This document shows, piece after piece, positions 35,001-44,329 of a DNA stretch of 64,000 nt (its first letter is position 1; each line of letters opens with the position of its first letter). The notes beneath the pieces were generated by a model. It saw only the letters and a list, made by a program, of their open reading frames with translations, was not told the origin of the DNA and did not search any database. Origin of the DNA: Marinomonas vulgaris (GTDB lineage: Bacteria; Pseudomonadota; Gammaproteobacteria; Pseudomonadales; Marinomonadaceae). The DNA lies in the NCBI RefSeq assembly GCF_018145875.1, contig NZ_JAGSSV010000007.1, positions 62,001-126,000 on the forward strand, given 5' to 3'. Both the position numbers and the translations under genes were made by a program.

Positions 35001-36725
35001 TTATATTGGCGTATTGTGGCCTCGGTAGCGTTTGTTTTTTGAGTCTTTAATAGTGTTTAGGTCAACGAGTACTAACCCGTCGACGCAATAACCAAAGTCG
35101 GCATCGACGCCAAAATCCAAGAAACGAACGCCACCGGGTTCACATAATTCGCTGTATTGCTTGAATAATGTAGGAACACTGGCGCCAAAATGGTTGAGCT
35201 GTTCTTTTAAGACTCTAAAATCGGCTTCGTAATCTTGACCACTGAATAATCCAGATAAAATGTCTTTGTGCTCCGCGGTTACCTGATAGGGCGTGAAGGA
35301 GCGAGCCAGATGTTCATGATCAGCAAAATACAACTGATAAAACGCCACAATAAAATCTTTTGCGACTTGTGGGTAACTGTTACTTAAGCTCACAGGGCCA
35401 AACAAATAGCGAATGTCAGGGTGGCGATCGAGGTAAGCACCTATGCCATACCATAAATAATCGAGACTGCGTTTGCCCCAGTATTTAGGCTGAATGAAAC
35501 TGCGGCCGAGTTCTATGCCTTGTTCGAAATAGGGTTCCATATCGCACGAGTAGCGAAACAGTTCCGCGCTGTAGATGCGGTTCAGTGTCTCTTCTTTCAT
35601 ATAACGAGCCACTTCTCCAATACGGTAAGCTCCGACAATTTCCAGCGCTTCTTCGTCCCACAAAATTAAGTGGCGGTAATACTGGTCGAACTTATCCAGA
35701 TCAGAGCGTTCCCCTGTGCCTTCGCCTACTTTGCGAAAGGCAATTTCTCGTAAGCGCCCAATTTCCTTCATGGTGACGGACATGGGGTCAAAGTCGAACA
35801 GGTAAATTTGTTTATTGTCTTTGGTGCTACCAAGGTGTTCGGCGAGTTTTAGTTCTTGCTTAATGAGCTGACGATTCTGGGGGTGTTCAACCGTTTTTTC
35901 GGTTTTCAGCAGAGGCTTTTTGCCTTTGGCGATGCGGTATAAATGCCGCTTGACCAGTTTGTTTTTTTCTTTGTCACTCAATGGCAGTTTGGCCAATTCT
36001 TGGATGGGAATGGCTTGGCCGACTTGCATGGGGATTTTCCGGTTACGCTGGCGAAACATTTCGTTTGCTAGCTGTAACGTGGACAAAGGGCGGTACAAGA
36101 TTGAGCTGGTATAAAACAGCATGGAATTACGACCACCAATATGAACGGGCAGTAATGGGCTGTTGGTTTTTTGTGCCAGTTTCAGATAATTCTGATTCCA
36201 TTGTTGGTCTTTAACTCCGCTGGGCGATAAGCGCGATACTTCCCCAGCGGGGAAAATAATAACCGCTTCTTCGTTGTGCAAGCAGCTCATGATGGCCTTA
36301 AGCTTTTGGCGACCAGTTTTGCCCCCCATATTGTCTACAGGCAGCACCAGTTGTTTCAAGCCATCGAAGCCCATAAGTAAATCATTGGCGACGATTTTGA
36401 CATCAGGACGAATTTCCCCAATCAGGCGTAATAAAGCCAAGCCGTCTAACGCGCCCAATGGGTGGTTGGCAATGATCATCACACGACCGCTGGCGGGAAT
36501 ATTACGTCGGTCTACTTGGCTGACTTGATAGCTGAAGTTGAAGTGATCCAGTACTCGGTCAATGAATTCGAAGCCGACACAGCCGTGGTTTTTTTCCAGG
36601 AATTGATTTACTTCATTTTCGTGGAATAAGCGCTTGAGCACGCTTAACGTCGGGCGAGTAATAAAGGGGCTTTTGTCGAAAAACTGAGGAGACTTACTGG
36701 CAATCATTTGCTCGACTTGTATCAC
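35001..36725 (-). CDS. olsF: Bifunctional acyltransferase, OlsF-like ornithine lipid synthase
   Basis: A 574-residue fusion. The N-terminal half (about 60-270) is a PlsC-like O-acyltransferase with NHPLGALDGL (H88, D94) and FPAGEVSR. The C-terminal half (about 300-560) resembles OlsB-type GNAT N-acyltransferases (EIGRLREIAFRKVGEGTG, IELGRSFIQPKYWG). This is the OlsF arrangement, where the C-terminal domain makes lyso-ornithine lipid and the N-terminal domain adds the second acyl chain. GTG 36725 is favoured by GGAG upstream. The product would be a phosphate-free membrane lipid. Confidence 0.82.
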   Translation of the reverse strand: MIQVEQMIASKSPQFFDKSPFITRPTLSVLKRLFHENEVNQFLEKNHGCVGFEFIDRVLDHFNFSYQVSQVDRRNIPASGRVMIIANHPLGALDGLALLRLIGEIRPDVKIVANDLLMGFDGLKQLVLPVDNMGGKTGRQKLKAIMSCLHNEEAVIIFPAGEVSRLSPSGVKDQQWNQNYLKLAQKTNSPLLPVHIGGRNSMLFYTSSILYRPLSTLQLANEMFRQRNRKIPMQVGQAIPIQELAKLPLSDKEKNKLVKRHLYRIAKGKKPLLKTEKTVEHPQNRQLIKQELKLAEHLGSTKDNKQIYLFDFDPMSVTMKEIGRLREIAFRKVGEGTGERSDLDKFDQYYRHLILWDEEALEIVGAYRIGEVARYMKEETLNRIYSAELFRYSCDMEPYFEQGIELGRSFIQPKYWGKRSLDYLWYGIGAYLDRHPDIRYLFGPVSLSNSYPQVAKDFIVAFYQLYFADHEHLARSFTPYQVTAEHKDILSGLFSGQDYEADFRVLKEQLNHFGASVPTLFKQYSELCEPGGVRFLDFGVDADFGYCVDGLVLVDLNTIKDSKNKRYRGHNTPI

Positions 36726-36857
36726 AGTGTAGCTCCGCTTTTGTAAGATAGTAGGTGTCTTATTAAGCAGAGTAGATGGTCAGTATGACAAAGGTGTGAC
36801 GTTTATATGGCGAAAAAATGAACGCAAAAGGAAAAAGTGAACATAAAGAAAGGAGGG

Positions 36858-37070
36858 TTAATCGGGTGTAGAGTCTTCGTCACCTTTTGGCGTTTTGTCG
36901 AAGGTATAAAAGAAATACCACAAACAATAACTCGTTATGCCCAACGCGACGGCCGCCCAAAGGGGTTCATTTGATACCCATTCCAATATTGTCCACGCTG
37001 CACAGAAAGTAGTGGCAGCGACTCTGCGCCATTTGGGACGGAAAAAAGCACGATCTGAATCAGTCAGCAT
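36858..37070 (-). CDS. Small two-helix membrane protein (DUF3329-like)
   Basis: A 70-residue protein beginning MLTDSDRAFFRPKWRRV, a basic amphipathic start, followed by two hydrophobic segments (about 17-35 and 38-55) and an acidic tail. The start resembles the DUF3329 group from memory, but I could not verify this. It lies between the OlsF-like gene and another small gene, all on minus, with gaps of more than 100 bases. Confidence 0.6.
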   Translation of the reverse strand: MLTDSDRAFFRPKWRRVAATTFCAAWTILEWVSNEPLWAAVALGITSYCLWYFFYTFDKTPKGDEDSTPD

Positions 37071-37203
37071 AAACGTTGAAGGTCATTAATAGGAAACATT
37101 ACAGGTAAGAAATCATTTGATCCGCCAACCTATCAATCATGATAGAACGCTTAGAAAGCAAGGATAGTGTTGGCGTACAAACGTAATTTAGGCAAAGAGC
37201 GAG

Positions 37204-37386
37204 TTATTGTGCTTTGGTCTTACTGTTGCCTAGAGAAATATGACGAGAACCCGTTAGTTGGGATTGGCCGCTCACTCCTGAGTCGATTTTATCTATCTGC
37301 CCGCCTTTCGCAAGAAACTCTTGCATCTGCTTTTCGATGGATTCTGACGTTTCTGAAGCCGCTGGCTGTTTCTTCTTAGTGGCCAT
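37204..37386 (-). CDS. Small soluble protein, unknown
   Basis: A 60-residue protein with an AAGGAC ribosome site about 9 bases before ATG 37386. The core EFLAKGGQIDKIDSGVSGQ looks like a conserved short motif seen in small gammaproteobacterial proteins; both ends are polar and lysine-rich. No membrane segment, signal or enzyme motif. Function unknown. Coding is supported by the ribosome site and typical composition. Confidence 0.6.
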   Translation of the reverse strand: MATKKKQPAASETSESIEKQMQEFLAKGGQIDKIDSGVSGQSQLTGSRHISLGNSKTKAQ

Positions 37387-37472
37387 GATAAATAGTCCTT
37401 GTTTTTAATTTGAGCAAAGACTATACCAGATTTTCATGATTTTTGCTTGTTATTGCCAGATAAGATAAAAAC

Positions 37473-37504
37473 AATGCCTGTTTTCAGTTGCGAAAACAGG
37501 CATT
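37473..37504 (-). terminator. Terminator of rpoE-chrR
   Basis: AATGCCTGTTTTC and its complement form a perfect 13-bp stem with a 6-base loop, followed on minus by GTTTTTATC. It lies 13 bases after the chrR stop. On plus the stem is followed by TTGG, so it acts mainly on minus. Confidence 0.85.
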
Positions 37505-37517
37505 TTGGTGTTCACAA

Positions 37518-38216
37518 TCAGGTTTGAGGGTGATACCGGCGGATCAATGGGTTCAATAGTCGAGTTAACCAACCAGTAAACTCAATAGGGGCATCCAGCA
37601 CAGTAAGACAAATGCACTCAGCGTCTTTTGTCACCATAGGCTTATGCTTATGGCTGGCGTCGCGGCTGATAAAATCCCCTTGGCGATAGACACCACTTTC
37701 GTCTGAAAATGCACCTTCCAACACAAGTGTAATTTCGTCACCCGTATGTGTGTGTGTCGGCATGTGAGCACCTGCTTTGATTCTCGTCAGCGCCACTTGA
37801 GCACCACCTTCTTGATTATACAAGGTAGCGATTTTAAACGACGGCGATAAACGCATCCAAGTTAATTCATCGTAGCCCTTGGTAATAAACTGGCGCAAAC
37901 TGCTTGGCACCTTATAGTCATCCCAACTGCTGTCTGTCGTGTTAGGCGCAATAGCGTGCGCGGCGTCATTATCCAATGCTGTAGCCGACTGTTCAGAAAG
38001 ATTCGCAAAGAAACTGTCTTTCAAATCGCCGAAGCATTGATTGTCAGTGTTTGTTTGCTCAAAAAACTGAGACCCAAGTAATTCCAATTTGCGTATTTGT
38101 TGTTGGCATTCGCTGCAATGCTCTAAGTGAGTGGACACACACAAAGAATGAGCGAGTGGTAAAGAACCGGCTGCGTAGTCGGTTAGAATTTCAATCGATG
38201 GATGGTAGTTAATCAT
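37518..38216 (-). CDS. chrR: ChrR-type zinc anti-sigma factor with cupin domain
   Basis: A 232-residue anti-sigma factor. The N-terminal zinc anti-sigma domain has His5 and the motif H30-x3-C34-x2-C37 (THLEHCSEC), matching the zinc ligands of Rhodobacter ChrR. The C-terminal cupin (about 125-215) has the metal motif MPTHTHTGDEITLVLEG and a later HKH. ChrR holds its ECF sigma inactive until singlet oxygen or related stress triggers release. It starts 5 bases after rpoE ends. Confidence 0.93.
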   Translation of the reverse strand: MINYHPSIEILTDYAAGSLPLAHSLCVSTHLEHCSECQQQIRKLELLGSQFFEQTNTDNQCFGDLKDSFFANLSEQSATALDNDAAHAIAPNTTDSSWDDYKVPSSLRQFITKGYDELTWMRLSPSFKIATLYNQEGGAQVALTRIKAGAHMPTHTHTGDEITLVLEGAFSDESGVYRQGDFISRDASHKHKPMVTKDAECICLTVLDAPIEFTGWLTRLLNPLIRRYHPQT

Positions 38217-38221
38217 CGATA

Positions 38222-38797
38222 CTACCTCTTAACGTATATAGTGAGTTTGTGCAGAGCAAGACGAACACGAGATTTAATCGTGCCAAGTGGCAAAGACAAC
38301 TCTTCCGCGGCTTCTTTGTGAGTTTTGCCTTCTAAATACACTTTTGCTAACACCTGTTTTTGATCTTGTGGCAATTTACTAAGACCGTGTTCGATGCGTT
38401 CTTTGTCGCGTTTTTGCAGCGCATCTTTGAACGGGTCAGCATTTTCGTCTACCACGTGTTGCCATAAATATTCTGGGTCGATGTCAGATTGATGACGACT
38501 GTTTTTGCGCAAATAATCAATCCGAGCGTTTCTCGCCAGCGTAAATACCCAAGTATTTAATGAGGCTGATTCTGGTTTGTAAGTATGAGCCTTATTCCAA
38601 ATACGAATCATAACTTCCTGCGCAATGTCATCGGCCATTAGATTAGAGCCAGGTTGGGCAGCAAGGCAAAAAGATCGTACTTTTGGCACATAATGATCAA
38701 ACAAACGACCAAGCGCTGCTTGATCTCTGTGTTCTGCAATAGCAAACATGTCTGCCACGCGTTGTTCATCAGGTTGTAATTTGGTTGCGCGTTCCAT
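38222..38797 (-). CDS. rpoE: ECF RNA polymerase sigma factor, RpoE of the ChrR group (ECF11)
   Basis: A 191-residue ECF sigma factor. Region 2 includes DDIAQEVMIRIWNKAHTY and WVFTLARNARIDYLRK; region 4 includes LPQDQKQVLAKVYLEGKTHKEAAEELSLPLGTIKSRVRLALHKL. It pairs with the cupin anti-sigma ChrR downstream, the arrangement of the Rhodobacter singlet-oxygen system. GGAG precedes the ATG. The divergent plus-strand cluster is its likely regulon, because such lipid-modification genes are its usual targets. Confidence 0.93.
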   Translation of the reverse strand: MERATKLQPDEQRVADMFAIAEHRDQAALGRLFDHYVPKVRSFCLAAQPGSNLMADDIAQEVMIRIWNKAHTYKPESASLNTWVFTLARNARIDYLRKNSRHQSDIDPEYLWQHVVDENADPFKDALQKRDKERIEHGLSKLPQDQKQVLAKVYLEGKTHKEAAEELSLPLGTIKSRVRLALHKLTIYVKR

Positions 38798-38831
38798 TTG
38801 TTGCTCCAGTAAAGGAAGGCTATCTTGTATA

Positions 38832-38861
38832 AAGATACGCTACAAAATTCATAACGGATCA
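38832..38861 (-). promoter_or_regulatory. Candidate autoregulated ECF promoter of rpoE-chrR
   Basis: On minus the sequence is TGATCC-N18-TATCTT. TGATCC with 18-base spacing is the -35 element known for the Rhodobacter ChrR-group sigma; the -10 there is TAAGA-like, so this half is less certain. The start site would fall about 28 bases before the rpoE ATG, a sensible leader. Confidence 0.55.
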
Positions 38862-38934
38862 TTTTTTAGAAAAAGAAATGGATAAAATTCTCTCATTTTT
38901 GATGTGCCTGCTAACGTGAACATGTGGCAAATAG

Positions 38935-38964
38935 TGATCTGTATGCCTTTTTCAACCGTTTAAT
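38935..38964 (+). promoter_or_regulatory. Possible ECF promoter for the divergent lipid cluster
   Basis: TGATCT-N18-TTTAAT on plus has the same -35 core and spacing as the rpoE candidate on the other strand, but a weak -10 match. It lies about 85 bases before the NTF2-like gene. It is offered because both divergent units should share one sigma; the match alone is not strong. Confidence 0.33.
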
Positions 38965-39048
38965 TAACAATGCAAATTAATTTAAGAAAAATACAACGAT
39001 AAGGTTTAAGGTCAAACGTGCAATTTCAAGCGACAATGAAGGTAAGTG

Positions 39049-39498
39049 ATGATTATGGCAAACGCTAAAATGGACACAAATTCCCAATTAATAGAGCGTT
39101 TTAAAGCATTTTATCAAGATGTGAAACATCCACAGCTCGACAAGCTTGATGACGTTTATGCAGAAGATGTGCTCTTTAAAGATCCTGTTCATGAAATACG
39201 TGGTTCAGAGACCTTGCATGCTTACCTTTCTGAAATGTGCGTAAATGTCCACAGTGGTCGTTTTGAATTTCTAGATCAAATTGTCTCGGACAACACAGCT
39301 TACATAAAATGGAATATGCATTTTAAGCATCCTAAATTGGGTAACAAAACCATTACCGTGCGTGGCATGAGTCAAATCCAGTTCAATGGTCGGATTTATT
39401 ATCACGAGGATGTATACGACATGGGGCAGATGTTGTACGAGCATGTTCCCTTGTTGGGTGGCATGGTTAGAGCATTAAAAAAGCGTTTAGCAACGTGA
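39049..39498 (+). CDS. NTF2/SnoaL-like protein
   Basis: A 149-residue protein of the nuclear transport factor 2-like cone fold (LIERFKAFYQDV, DVYAEDVLFKDPVHEIRGSETLHAYL, and a C-terminal FNGRIYYHEDVYDMG). GAAGG precedes a cluster of start codons (GTG 39046, ATG 39049, ATG 39055). It opens the plus-strand cluster divergent from rpoE-chrR, where SnoaL-like genes are common. Its function in that setting is unknown; lipid or hydrophobic ligand binding is plausible given the neighbours. Confidence 0.83.
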   Translation: MIMANAKMDTNSQLIERFKAFYQDVKHPQLDKLDDVYAEDVLFKDPVHEIRGSETLHAYLSEMCVNVHSGRFEFLDQIVSDNTAYIKWNMHFKHPKLGNKTITVRGMSQIQFNGRIYYHEDVYDMGQMLYEHVPLLGGMVRALKKRLAT

Positions 39499-39514
39499 AT
39501 CGGGGAGTAAAGCA

Positions 39515-40282
39515 TTGAGCCAGTCCGCTAAGCAACAAACAGTATGGATAACCGGTGCCAGTTCTGGCATCGGTTTTTCTTTGACAAAACAATATCTAGA
39601 CGCTGGTTGGCGAGTGTTTGCCAGTGCCAGAAGCCAAGGTGAGCTGACGGCCTTAATTGAAACACATCACAACCTTGCTTTTGTTCCATTTGATGTGGCT
39701 CAAAGCCAGCAGGTGGAAAAAGTGCGTGAACTGTTGAGCGAATTCACTGATCATCTCGATTGCGCTGTATTAAATGCTGGAACCTGCGAATATTTGGACA
39801 TGACAGAAGATCATCCTGATTGGAATATGATGGATCGTGTGATGTCGGTGAATTTCTTTGGCTTGGTTAACAGTGTTGATGTGTGTTTGCCTTTGTTGAA
39901 AAAAGCGCCCCGAGGGCATTTGGTCGGAGTGAGTTCCCAAGCAGTGCAAGCAGCGTTCCCACAAGCGGAAGCTTATGGTGCCAGTAAAGCCGCTGCGCGC
40001 TATTTTCTGTCTTCGTTACGTGTCGATTTGAAACCCTTTAATATTGACGTTACCTGTTTGTTACCGGGTTTTGTCGATACGCCACTTACCCAAAAAAATA
40101 CCTTTCCGATGCCCTTTTTGATGTCGTCTGATGAAGCCGCGAAACGCATGTTTCGTGCTTTGGCATCGCGGCCTTATGAGTTCGCTTTCCCCAAACGTTT
40201 ATCTACCATGCTGTGGGCAGGACGACACTTTCCTAAGTGGTGGTTAGGCATGTTGGCACCAAAGGAAAACACCAAAGATTAA
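39515..40282 (+). CDS. Short-chain dehydrogenase/reductase
   Basis: A 255-residue SDR. TGASSGIG near residue 14 binds NAD(P), NAG is present in VLNAGTC, and the catalytic Ser and YGASK follow the standard spacing. A TTG start at 39515 is supported by GGGGAG at 39502. It lies 16 bases after the NTF2-like gene. In this locus it probably acts on a lipid or carbonyl product of oxidative damage, though the substrate is unknown. Confidence 0.88.
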   Translation: MSQSAKQQTVWITGASSGIGFSLTKQYLDAGWRVFASARSQGELTALIETHHNLAFVPFDVAQSQQVEKVRELLSEFTDHLDCAVLNAGTCEYLDMTEDHPDWNMMDRVMSVNFFGLVNSVDVCLPLLKKAPRGHLVGVSSQAVQAAFPQAEAYGASKAAARYFLSSLRVDLKPFNIDVTCLLPGFVDTPLTQKNTFPMPFLMSSDEAAKRMFRALASRPYEFAFPKRLSTMLWAGRHFPKWWLGMLAPKENTKD

Positions 40283-40390
40283 GCTGACAAGCTTGATGTT
40301 GATCATTCTAAGATTGTAAAAAAACACATATAAACAATGGATCTGCGTGGCGGGTTGACAACAATAGACGTTTAAAAGGAGACAGAATAA

Positions 40391-41641
40391 GTGAAGATAG
40401 CCATTATAGGATCTGGGATTTCAGGGCTAACCAGTGCATATTTATTGCAACGTGAGCACGATGTCACTGTGTTTGAATCGGCGGCGCGTATCGGTGGTCA
40501 TACTGCTACCATTGAGGTGCCGGAAGGCGCATCAACCCGCAATATAGACACGGGTTTTATTGTATTCAACGACTGGACTTACCCCAATTTCATCCGACTA
40601 ATGGACGAGCTAGGTGTTAAATCAAGAGACACTGAAATGAGCTTCAGTGTGAGTTGTCAGCGCACAGGTTTGGAATACGGCGGCAACAATTTAAACACGC
40701 TTTTTGCACAACGTCGCAACTTATTAAACTTTTCCTTTATTGGCATGTTAAAAGACATTTTGCGTTTCAATAAAGAGGCTATCCAAGATTTAGATAGCGG
40801 GCAGCTTAAAGAAGGCGTCACGCTAGGGGAATATTTAAAAGACAAAGGCTATGGCGAGCGTTTTGCCAGCCATTATTTGATTCCTATGGGCAGTGCCATC
40901 TGGTCTTCGACCTTGAATGAAATGATGGAATTTCCGTTGGTGTTTTTTGTACGTTTCTTCAAAAACCATGGCTTATTGAGCGTAAACGATCGGCCGCAAT
41001 GGCGCGTTATTGAAGGCGGTTCATCGGCTTATTTGCGGCCTTTAGTCGAACAATTCAAAGACAATATTGTCTTAAACGCACAGATTGCATCGGTAAGCCG
41101 TGCTGACAACCAGGTTACTATTATACTGGCCGACGGTAGTGAACAGGTATTTGACCAGGTGGTGTTTGCTTGTCACAGTGACGAAGCGCTGGCGCTATTA
41201 GCGGACCCAAGTGACGATGAAAATACCATTTTGTCGGCGATTCCGTATCGAAATAATGATGTAGTGTTGCACACCGATACCAGCATGCTGCCGAAGAAAA
41301 AACTGGCTTGGTCAAGTTGGAACTACCATTTAGGCGAAGATCAAACCAAGCCTGCGACACTTAGCTATAACATGAACATTTTGCAGCACTTTTCCAGTGA
41401 CACAACGTATGTCGTGACGCTGAATCAAACTGACCTGATAGACGACAAAAAAATTGTCGGACGTTTCCAATACGCTCATCCTACTTTTACGTTAGAAGGC
41501 ATTAAGGCGCAAGATCGCTGGCAAGACATTAATGGTGTGAAGAACACCTGGTTCTGTGGTGCTTATTGGCGCAATGGTTTTCACGAAGACGGCTGCTGGA
41601 GCGGCGTACGTGTGGCCAATGGTTTGGGTGTGGCATGGTAG
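40391..41641 (+). CDS. FAD-dependent oxidoreductase, amine-oxidase-like, of ECF/ChrR clusters
   Basis: A 416-residue flavoprotein. The N-terminal FAD motif is [17 protein letters not shown], with the [12 protein letters not shown] follow-up of the amine oxidase/desaturase superfamily. The C-terminal FAD-contact block is around [12 protein letters not shown] 40391 follows AAAAGGAGA. Homologues occur next to DUF1365 and CFA-like genes in ChrR regulons, where members act in fatty-acid modification. Its exact reaction here is not determined. Its stop overlaps the next ATG. Confidence 0.87.
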   Translation: MKIAIIGSGISGLTSAYLLQREHDVTVFESAARIGGHTATIEVPEGASTRNIDTGFIVFNDWTYPNFIRLMDELGVKSRDTEMSFSVSCQRTGLEYGGNNLNTLFAQRRNLLNFSFIGMLKDILRFNKEAIQDLDSGQLKEGVTLGEYLKDKGYGERFASHYLIPMGSAIWSSTLNEMMEFPLVFFVRFFKNHGLLSVNDRPQWRVIEGGSSAYLRPLVEQFKDNIVLNAQIASVSRADNQVTIILADGSEQVFDQVVFACHSDEALALLADPSDDENTILSAIPYRNNDVVLHTDTSMLPKKKLAWSSWNYHLGEDQTKPATLSYNMNILQHFSSDTTYVVTLNQTDLIDDKKIVGRFQYAHPTFTLEGIKAQDRWQDINGVKNTWFCGAYWRNGFHEDGCWSGVRVANGLGVAW

Positions 41642-42420
41642 CTTTTACCCCGGCACACAGTGCTATTTATCAGGGAAGTGTGCGCCATCGTCGCTTTTCA
41701 CCCCGTCAACACGACTTCGAATACGCTGTTTTTATGATGTATTTTGATCTTGATGAAGTCGACGACATCATGACGATGAGCCCTTGGTGGTCCTATAAAA
41801 CCTGGTCATTGGCGCGGTTTGCCCGCAAAGACTATTTTGGCGACGATGCTCTACCTATTAAAATCGCGGTATTGAATGAAGTGAATCAACGCCTTGGTCT
41901 GGCGTTAACAGGTCCGGTGCGCATGTTAACCAACTGCCGCTACTTTGGGTTCATTATTAATCCGATCACTGTGTATTACTGCTTCGATGAACAAGAGCAG
42001 CTGCAAGCAATGTTATTGGAAGTGACCAATACGCCGTGGGAAGAAAAAATCGCCTATGTGTTGTCCTGTGATCCAAGTACCCATAAGCAGCGTATGGTAT
42101 TCAACAAAGAAATGCATGTGTCGCCTTTTCACCCAATGGAACACTATTACGACTGGCGCAGCAACGTACCAAGTGAAAAGTTGGCGGTTCACATGGAGAA
42201 CAAAACCTTAGACAAAGAAGAGTGTGTGTTTGATGCCACCTTGTCTTTAACGCGTCAGGGGATGACTTCGTCGTCATTGGCCAAGATTTTGTTTCGTTAT
42301 CCCGTTATGACGATGCAAGTGGCATGGGGCATTTATTGGCAAGCTCTCAAGCTTTGGTTGAAAAAAGTGCCGTTTCATTCGCATCCAGATTCATCAACGT
42401 CTACTACGTCAAAAAAGTAG
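41635..42420 (+). CDS. DUF1365 family protein
   Basis: A 261-residue protein starting [23 protein letters not shown], the typical DUF1365 opening (GxVxHxRxxPxxHxF). ATG 41635 overlaps the flavoprotein stop; upstream codons lie inside that gene. Family hallmarks [20 protein letters not shown] and [10 protein letters not shown] are present. DUF1365 nearly always accompanies the flavoprotein and CFA-like methylase in this locus and has been tied to singlet-oxygen response in Rhodobacter, but its chemistry is not established. Confidence 0.9.
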   Translation: MVAFTPAHSAIYQGSVRHRRFSPRQHDFEYAVFMMYFDLDEVDDIMTMSPWWSYKTWSLARFARKDYFGDDALPIKIAVLNEVNQRLGLALTGPVRMLTNCRYFGFIINPITVYYCFDEQEQLQAMLLEVTNTPWEEKIAYVLSCDPSTHKQRMVFNKEMHVSPFHPMEHYYDWRSNVPSEKLAVHMENKTLDKEECVFDATLSLTRQGMTSSSLAKILFRYPVMTMQVAWGIYWQALKLWLKKVPFHSHPDSSTSTTSKK

Positions 42421-42459
42421 TGAACACCACACAGACAATGTATAAGGAGACCAATAATT

Positions 42460-43719
42460 ATGAACTCCGTGAGTATAGGCAATCAGAAAGTGACAAAGAA
42501 TCGCACATCAACATGGTTTGATAAGCTCGCCCGTAAAATGGTGTTCACAATGCTTGGTCGACTTGAAGTCGGTCATCTTACTTTAGAAGAAAATGGTGAA
42601 ATCTACGAATTTGGTGAGCCAAAAGACACAGCGAATTACAATGCTCACATTCATATCCACGACATCCACACTTATCGCGATATTTTTTCTAACAGCAGCA
42701 TAGGCGCTGGCGAAGCTTACATGAAAGGCTGGTGGTCTTCTTCCGATGTGGTGGCGGTGATTCGTTTAATGACAGCGAATTTGAATGTGATTAACAAGAT
42801 GGACGCAAAGCGTCCTATCTGGAGTCGTGTTGGCGCCAAAATCATGCACAAGCTAAACGCTAATACCAAACAGGGTTCGAAAGAAAATATTTCGGCTCAC
42901 TATGATTTAGGCAACGATTTCTTCTCGCTATTTTTAGATCCCACCATGATGTATTCCGCTGCCGTGTATCCGCAGGTTGATTCTTCTTTAGAAGAGGCTT
43001 CGGTGAATAAATTGGACCGTATTTGTCAGAAATTACAGCTAAAAACCACAGATCATCTTGTTGAGATAGGTACAGGTTGGGGTGGCATGGCGATTCATGC
43101 GGCCAAGCACTACGGCTGCAAGGTCACCACGACAACCATTTCGAAAGAGCAATACGATTTTGCTAAAGCTCGCGTAGAAACTGAGGGCTTACAGGACAAA
43201 ATCACCCTACTGTTAGAAGATTATCGTGACCTAAAAGGTCAATATGACAAGCTGGTATCCATTGAGATGATTGAAGCGGTTGGTCATGAATACTACGACA
43301 GTTACTTTTCTAAATGCAGCAGTTTACTCAAGCCACATGGCGTTATGGTTATTCAAGCCATTACTATTGCTGACCAACGTTATGATTACGCCCGTCGCTC
43401 AGTCGATTTTATACAGCGCTATATTTTCCCTGGCGGCTGCTTGCCATCAAACCAAGTAATAGCGCACAAGATTGCGTCTAAGACCGACATGCAAATCGTT
43501 GGTTTGGAAGACATTACCGAACATTATGCAAAAACCCTTGCTGACTGGCGTACGCGCTTTCATGCGGCGCGTCATGAAGTTGCTGAAATGGGTTTTGATG
43601 ATGTGTTTTGTCGTATGTGGGACTTTTACTTGGCTTACTGCGAGGGTGGCTTTAAAGAGCGTGCTATCAGTACTAGCCAATTTGTTTTTGCCAAGCCTGA
43701 GCATCGTCTGTCTATTTAA
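42460..43719 (+). CDS. CFA-synthase-like SAM methyltransferase acting on membrane lipids
   Basis: A 419-residue protein of the cyclopropane-fatty-acyl-phospholipid synthase family. The N-terminal lipid-binding domain (1-130) precedes the Rossmann domain, with the SAM motif VEIGTGWGGMAIHAA, the bicarbonate/catalytic region EMIEAVGHEYYDSYF, and RYIFPGGCLPS. AAGGAGA lies upstream. Substrates are unsaturated acyl chains of phospholipids; the product may be a cyclopropane or, as with UfaM of Rhodobacter, a methyl-branched precursor of furan fatty acids. The context favours a protective role under photo-oxidative stress. Confidence 0.9.
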   Translation: MNSVSIGNQKVTKNRTSTWFDKLARKMVFTMLGRLEVGHLTLEENGEIYEFGEPKDTANYNAHIHIHDIHTYRDIFSNSSIGAGEAYMKGWWSSSDVVAVIRLMTANLNVINKMDAKRPIWSRVGAKIMHKLNANTKQGSKENISAHYDLGNDFFSLFLDPTMMYSAAVYPQVDSSLEEASVNKLDRICQKLQLKTTDHLVEIGTGWGGMAIHAAKHYGCKVTTTTISKEQYDFAKARVETEGLQDKITLLLEDYRDLKGQYDKLVSIEMIEAVGHEYYDSYFSKCSSLLKPHGVMVIQAITIADQRYDYARRSVDFIQRYIFPGGCLPSNQVIAHKIASKTDMQIVGLEDITEHYAKTLADWRTRFHAARHEVAEMGFDDVFCRMWDFYLAYCEGGFKERAISTSQFVFAKPEHRLSI

Positions 43720-43812
43720 TTTCTAGAATTTTTTAATGCTGAGATAACTTGCAACCGGTTAAATCACACCGCCCTGGTTAAAGCTCACAGAAGCCACGAA
43801 GGAATCAATGAC

Positions 43813-44322
43813 ATGAAACCTGCAATCAATGCCATTTTATTCCAGCTCGTATGGTTTGTCTGTTTGCTGTTCGGCAGCGCTTGGGCACTGGCGGCTACGG
43901 CGGTGTATTTATTTTTACACCATCATTACTTTATGCGCAGTCGTCGTGAGTGGCGTTTATTGCTAACCTTTCTCTTTCTCGGCCTTGTTGTCGACGGGAT
44001 CTTATTCCAAATAGGCGTGTTCTCATTTGTTGACCCCAATATTCAAACCGTTGCTTTTCCGCCTGTGTGGTTGTTATGTCTTTGGGTCTGCGTGGGATCT
44101 TTATTTGCCCACAGTCTGTCTTTCTTGCGCTCTCGATATGTATTAGCGGCTTTAATGGGCACTCTTGGACCGACCATGAGTTATTTTGCAGGGGCTAAAT
44201 TAGCGGGCATCGCGTTGGCGCAGCCTATGTTTATTAGTCTACTGATCGTTGCGGTTATTTGGGCGTTTGTGTTGCCTGTTGGGGTTTGGCTGTCGGATAA
44301 ATGGGCATTATTTCAAGATTAA
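43813..44322 (+). CDS. DUF2878 membrane protein
   Basis: A 169-residue integral membrane protein with about five hydrophobic segments (NAILFQLVWFVCLLFG, WRLLLTFLFLGLVVDGILF, and three more). It matches DUF2878, a family found in ChrR-type stress clusters and of unknown function. A Gly/Pro-rich GTLGPTMSYFAGAKLAG loop is conserved-looking. It lies 93 bases after the methylase and 7 bases before the next gene. Confidence 0.83.
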   Translation: MKPAINAILFQLVWFVCLLFGSAWALAATAVYLFLHHHYFMRSRREWRLLLTFLFLGLVVDGILFQIGVFSFVDPNIQTVAFPPVWLLCLWVCVGSLFAHSLSFLRSRYVLAALMGTLGPTMSYFAGAKLAGIALAQPMFISLLIVAVIWAFVLPVGVWLSDKWALFQD

Positions 44323-44329
44323 GGACACA

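Noticed and set aside
40299-40330. TGATCA followed by an AT-rich stretch before the flavoprotein gene, considered as another ECF promoter
   Set aside because: The -35 core has a mismatch and no -10-like element lies at 18 bases spacing.
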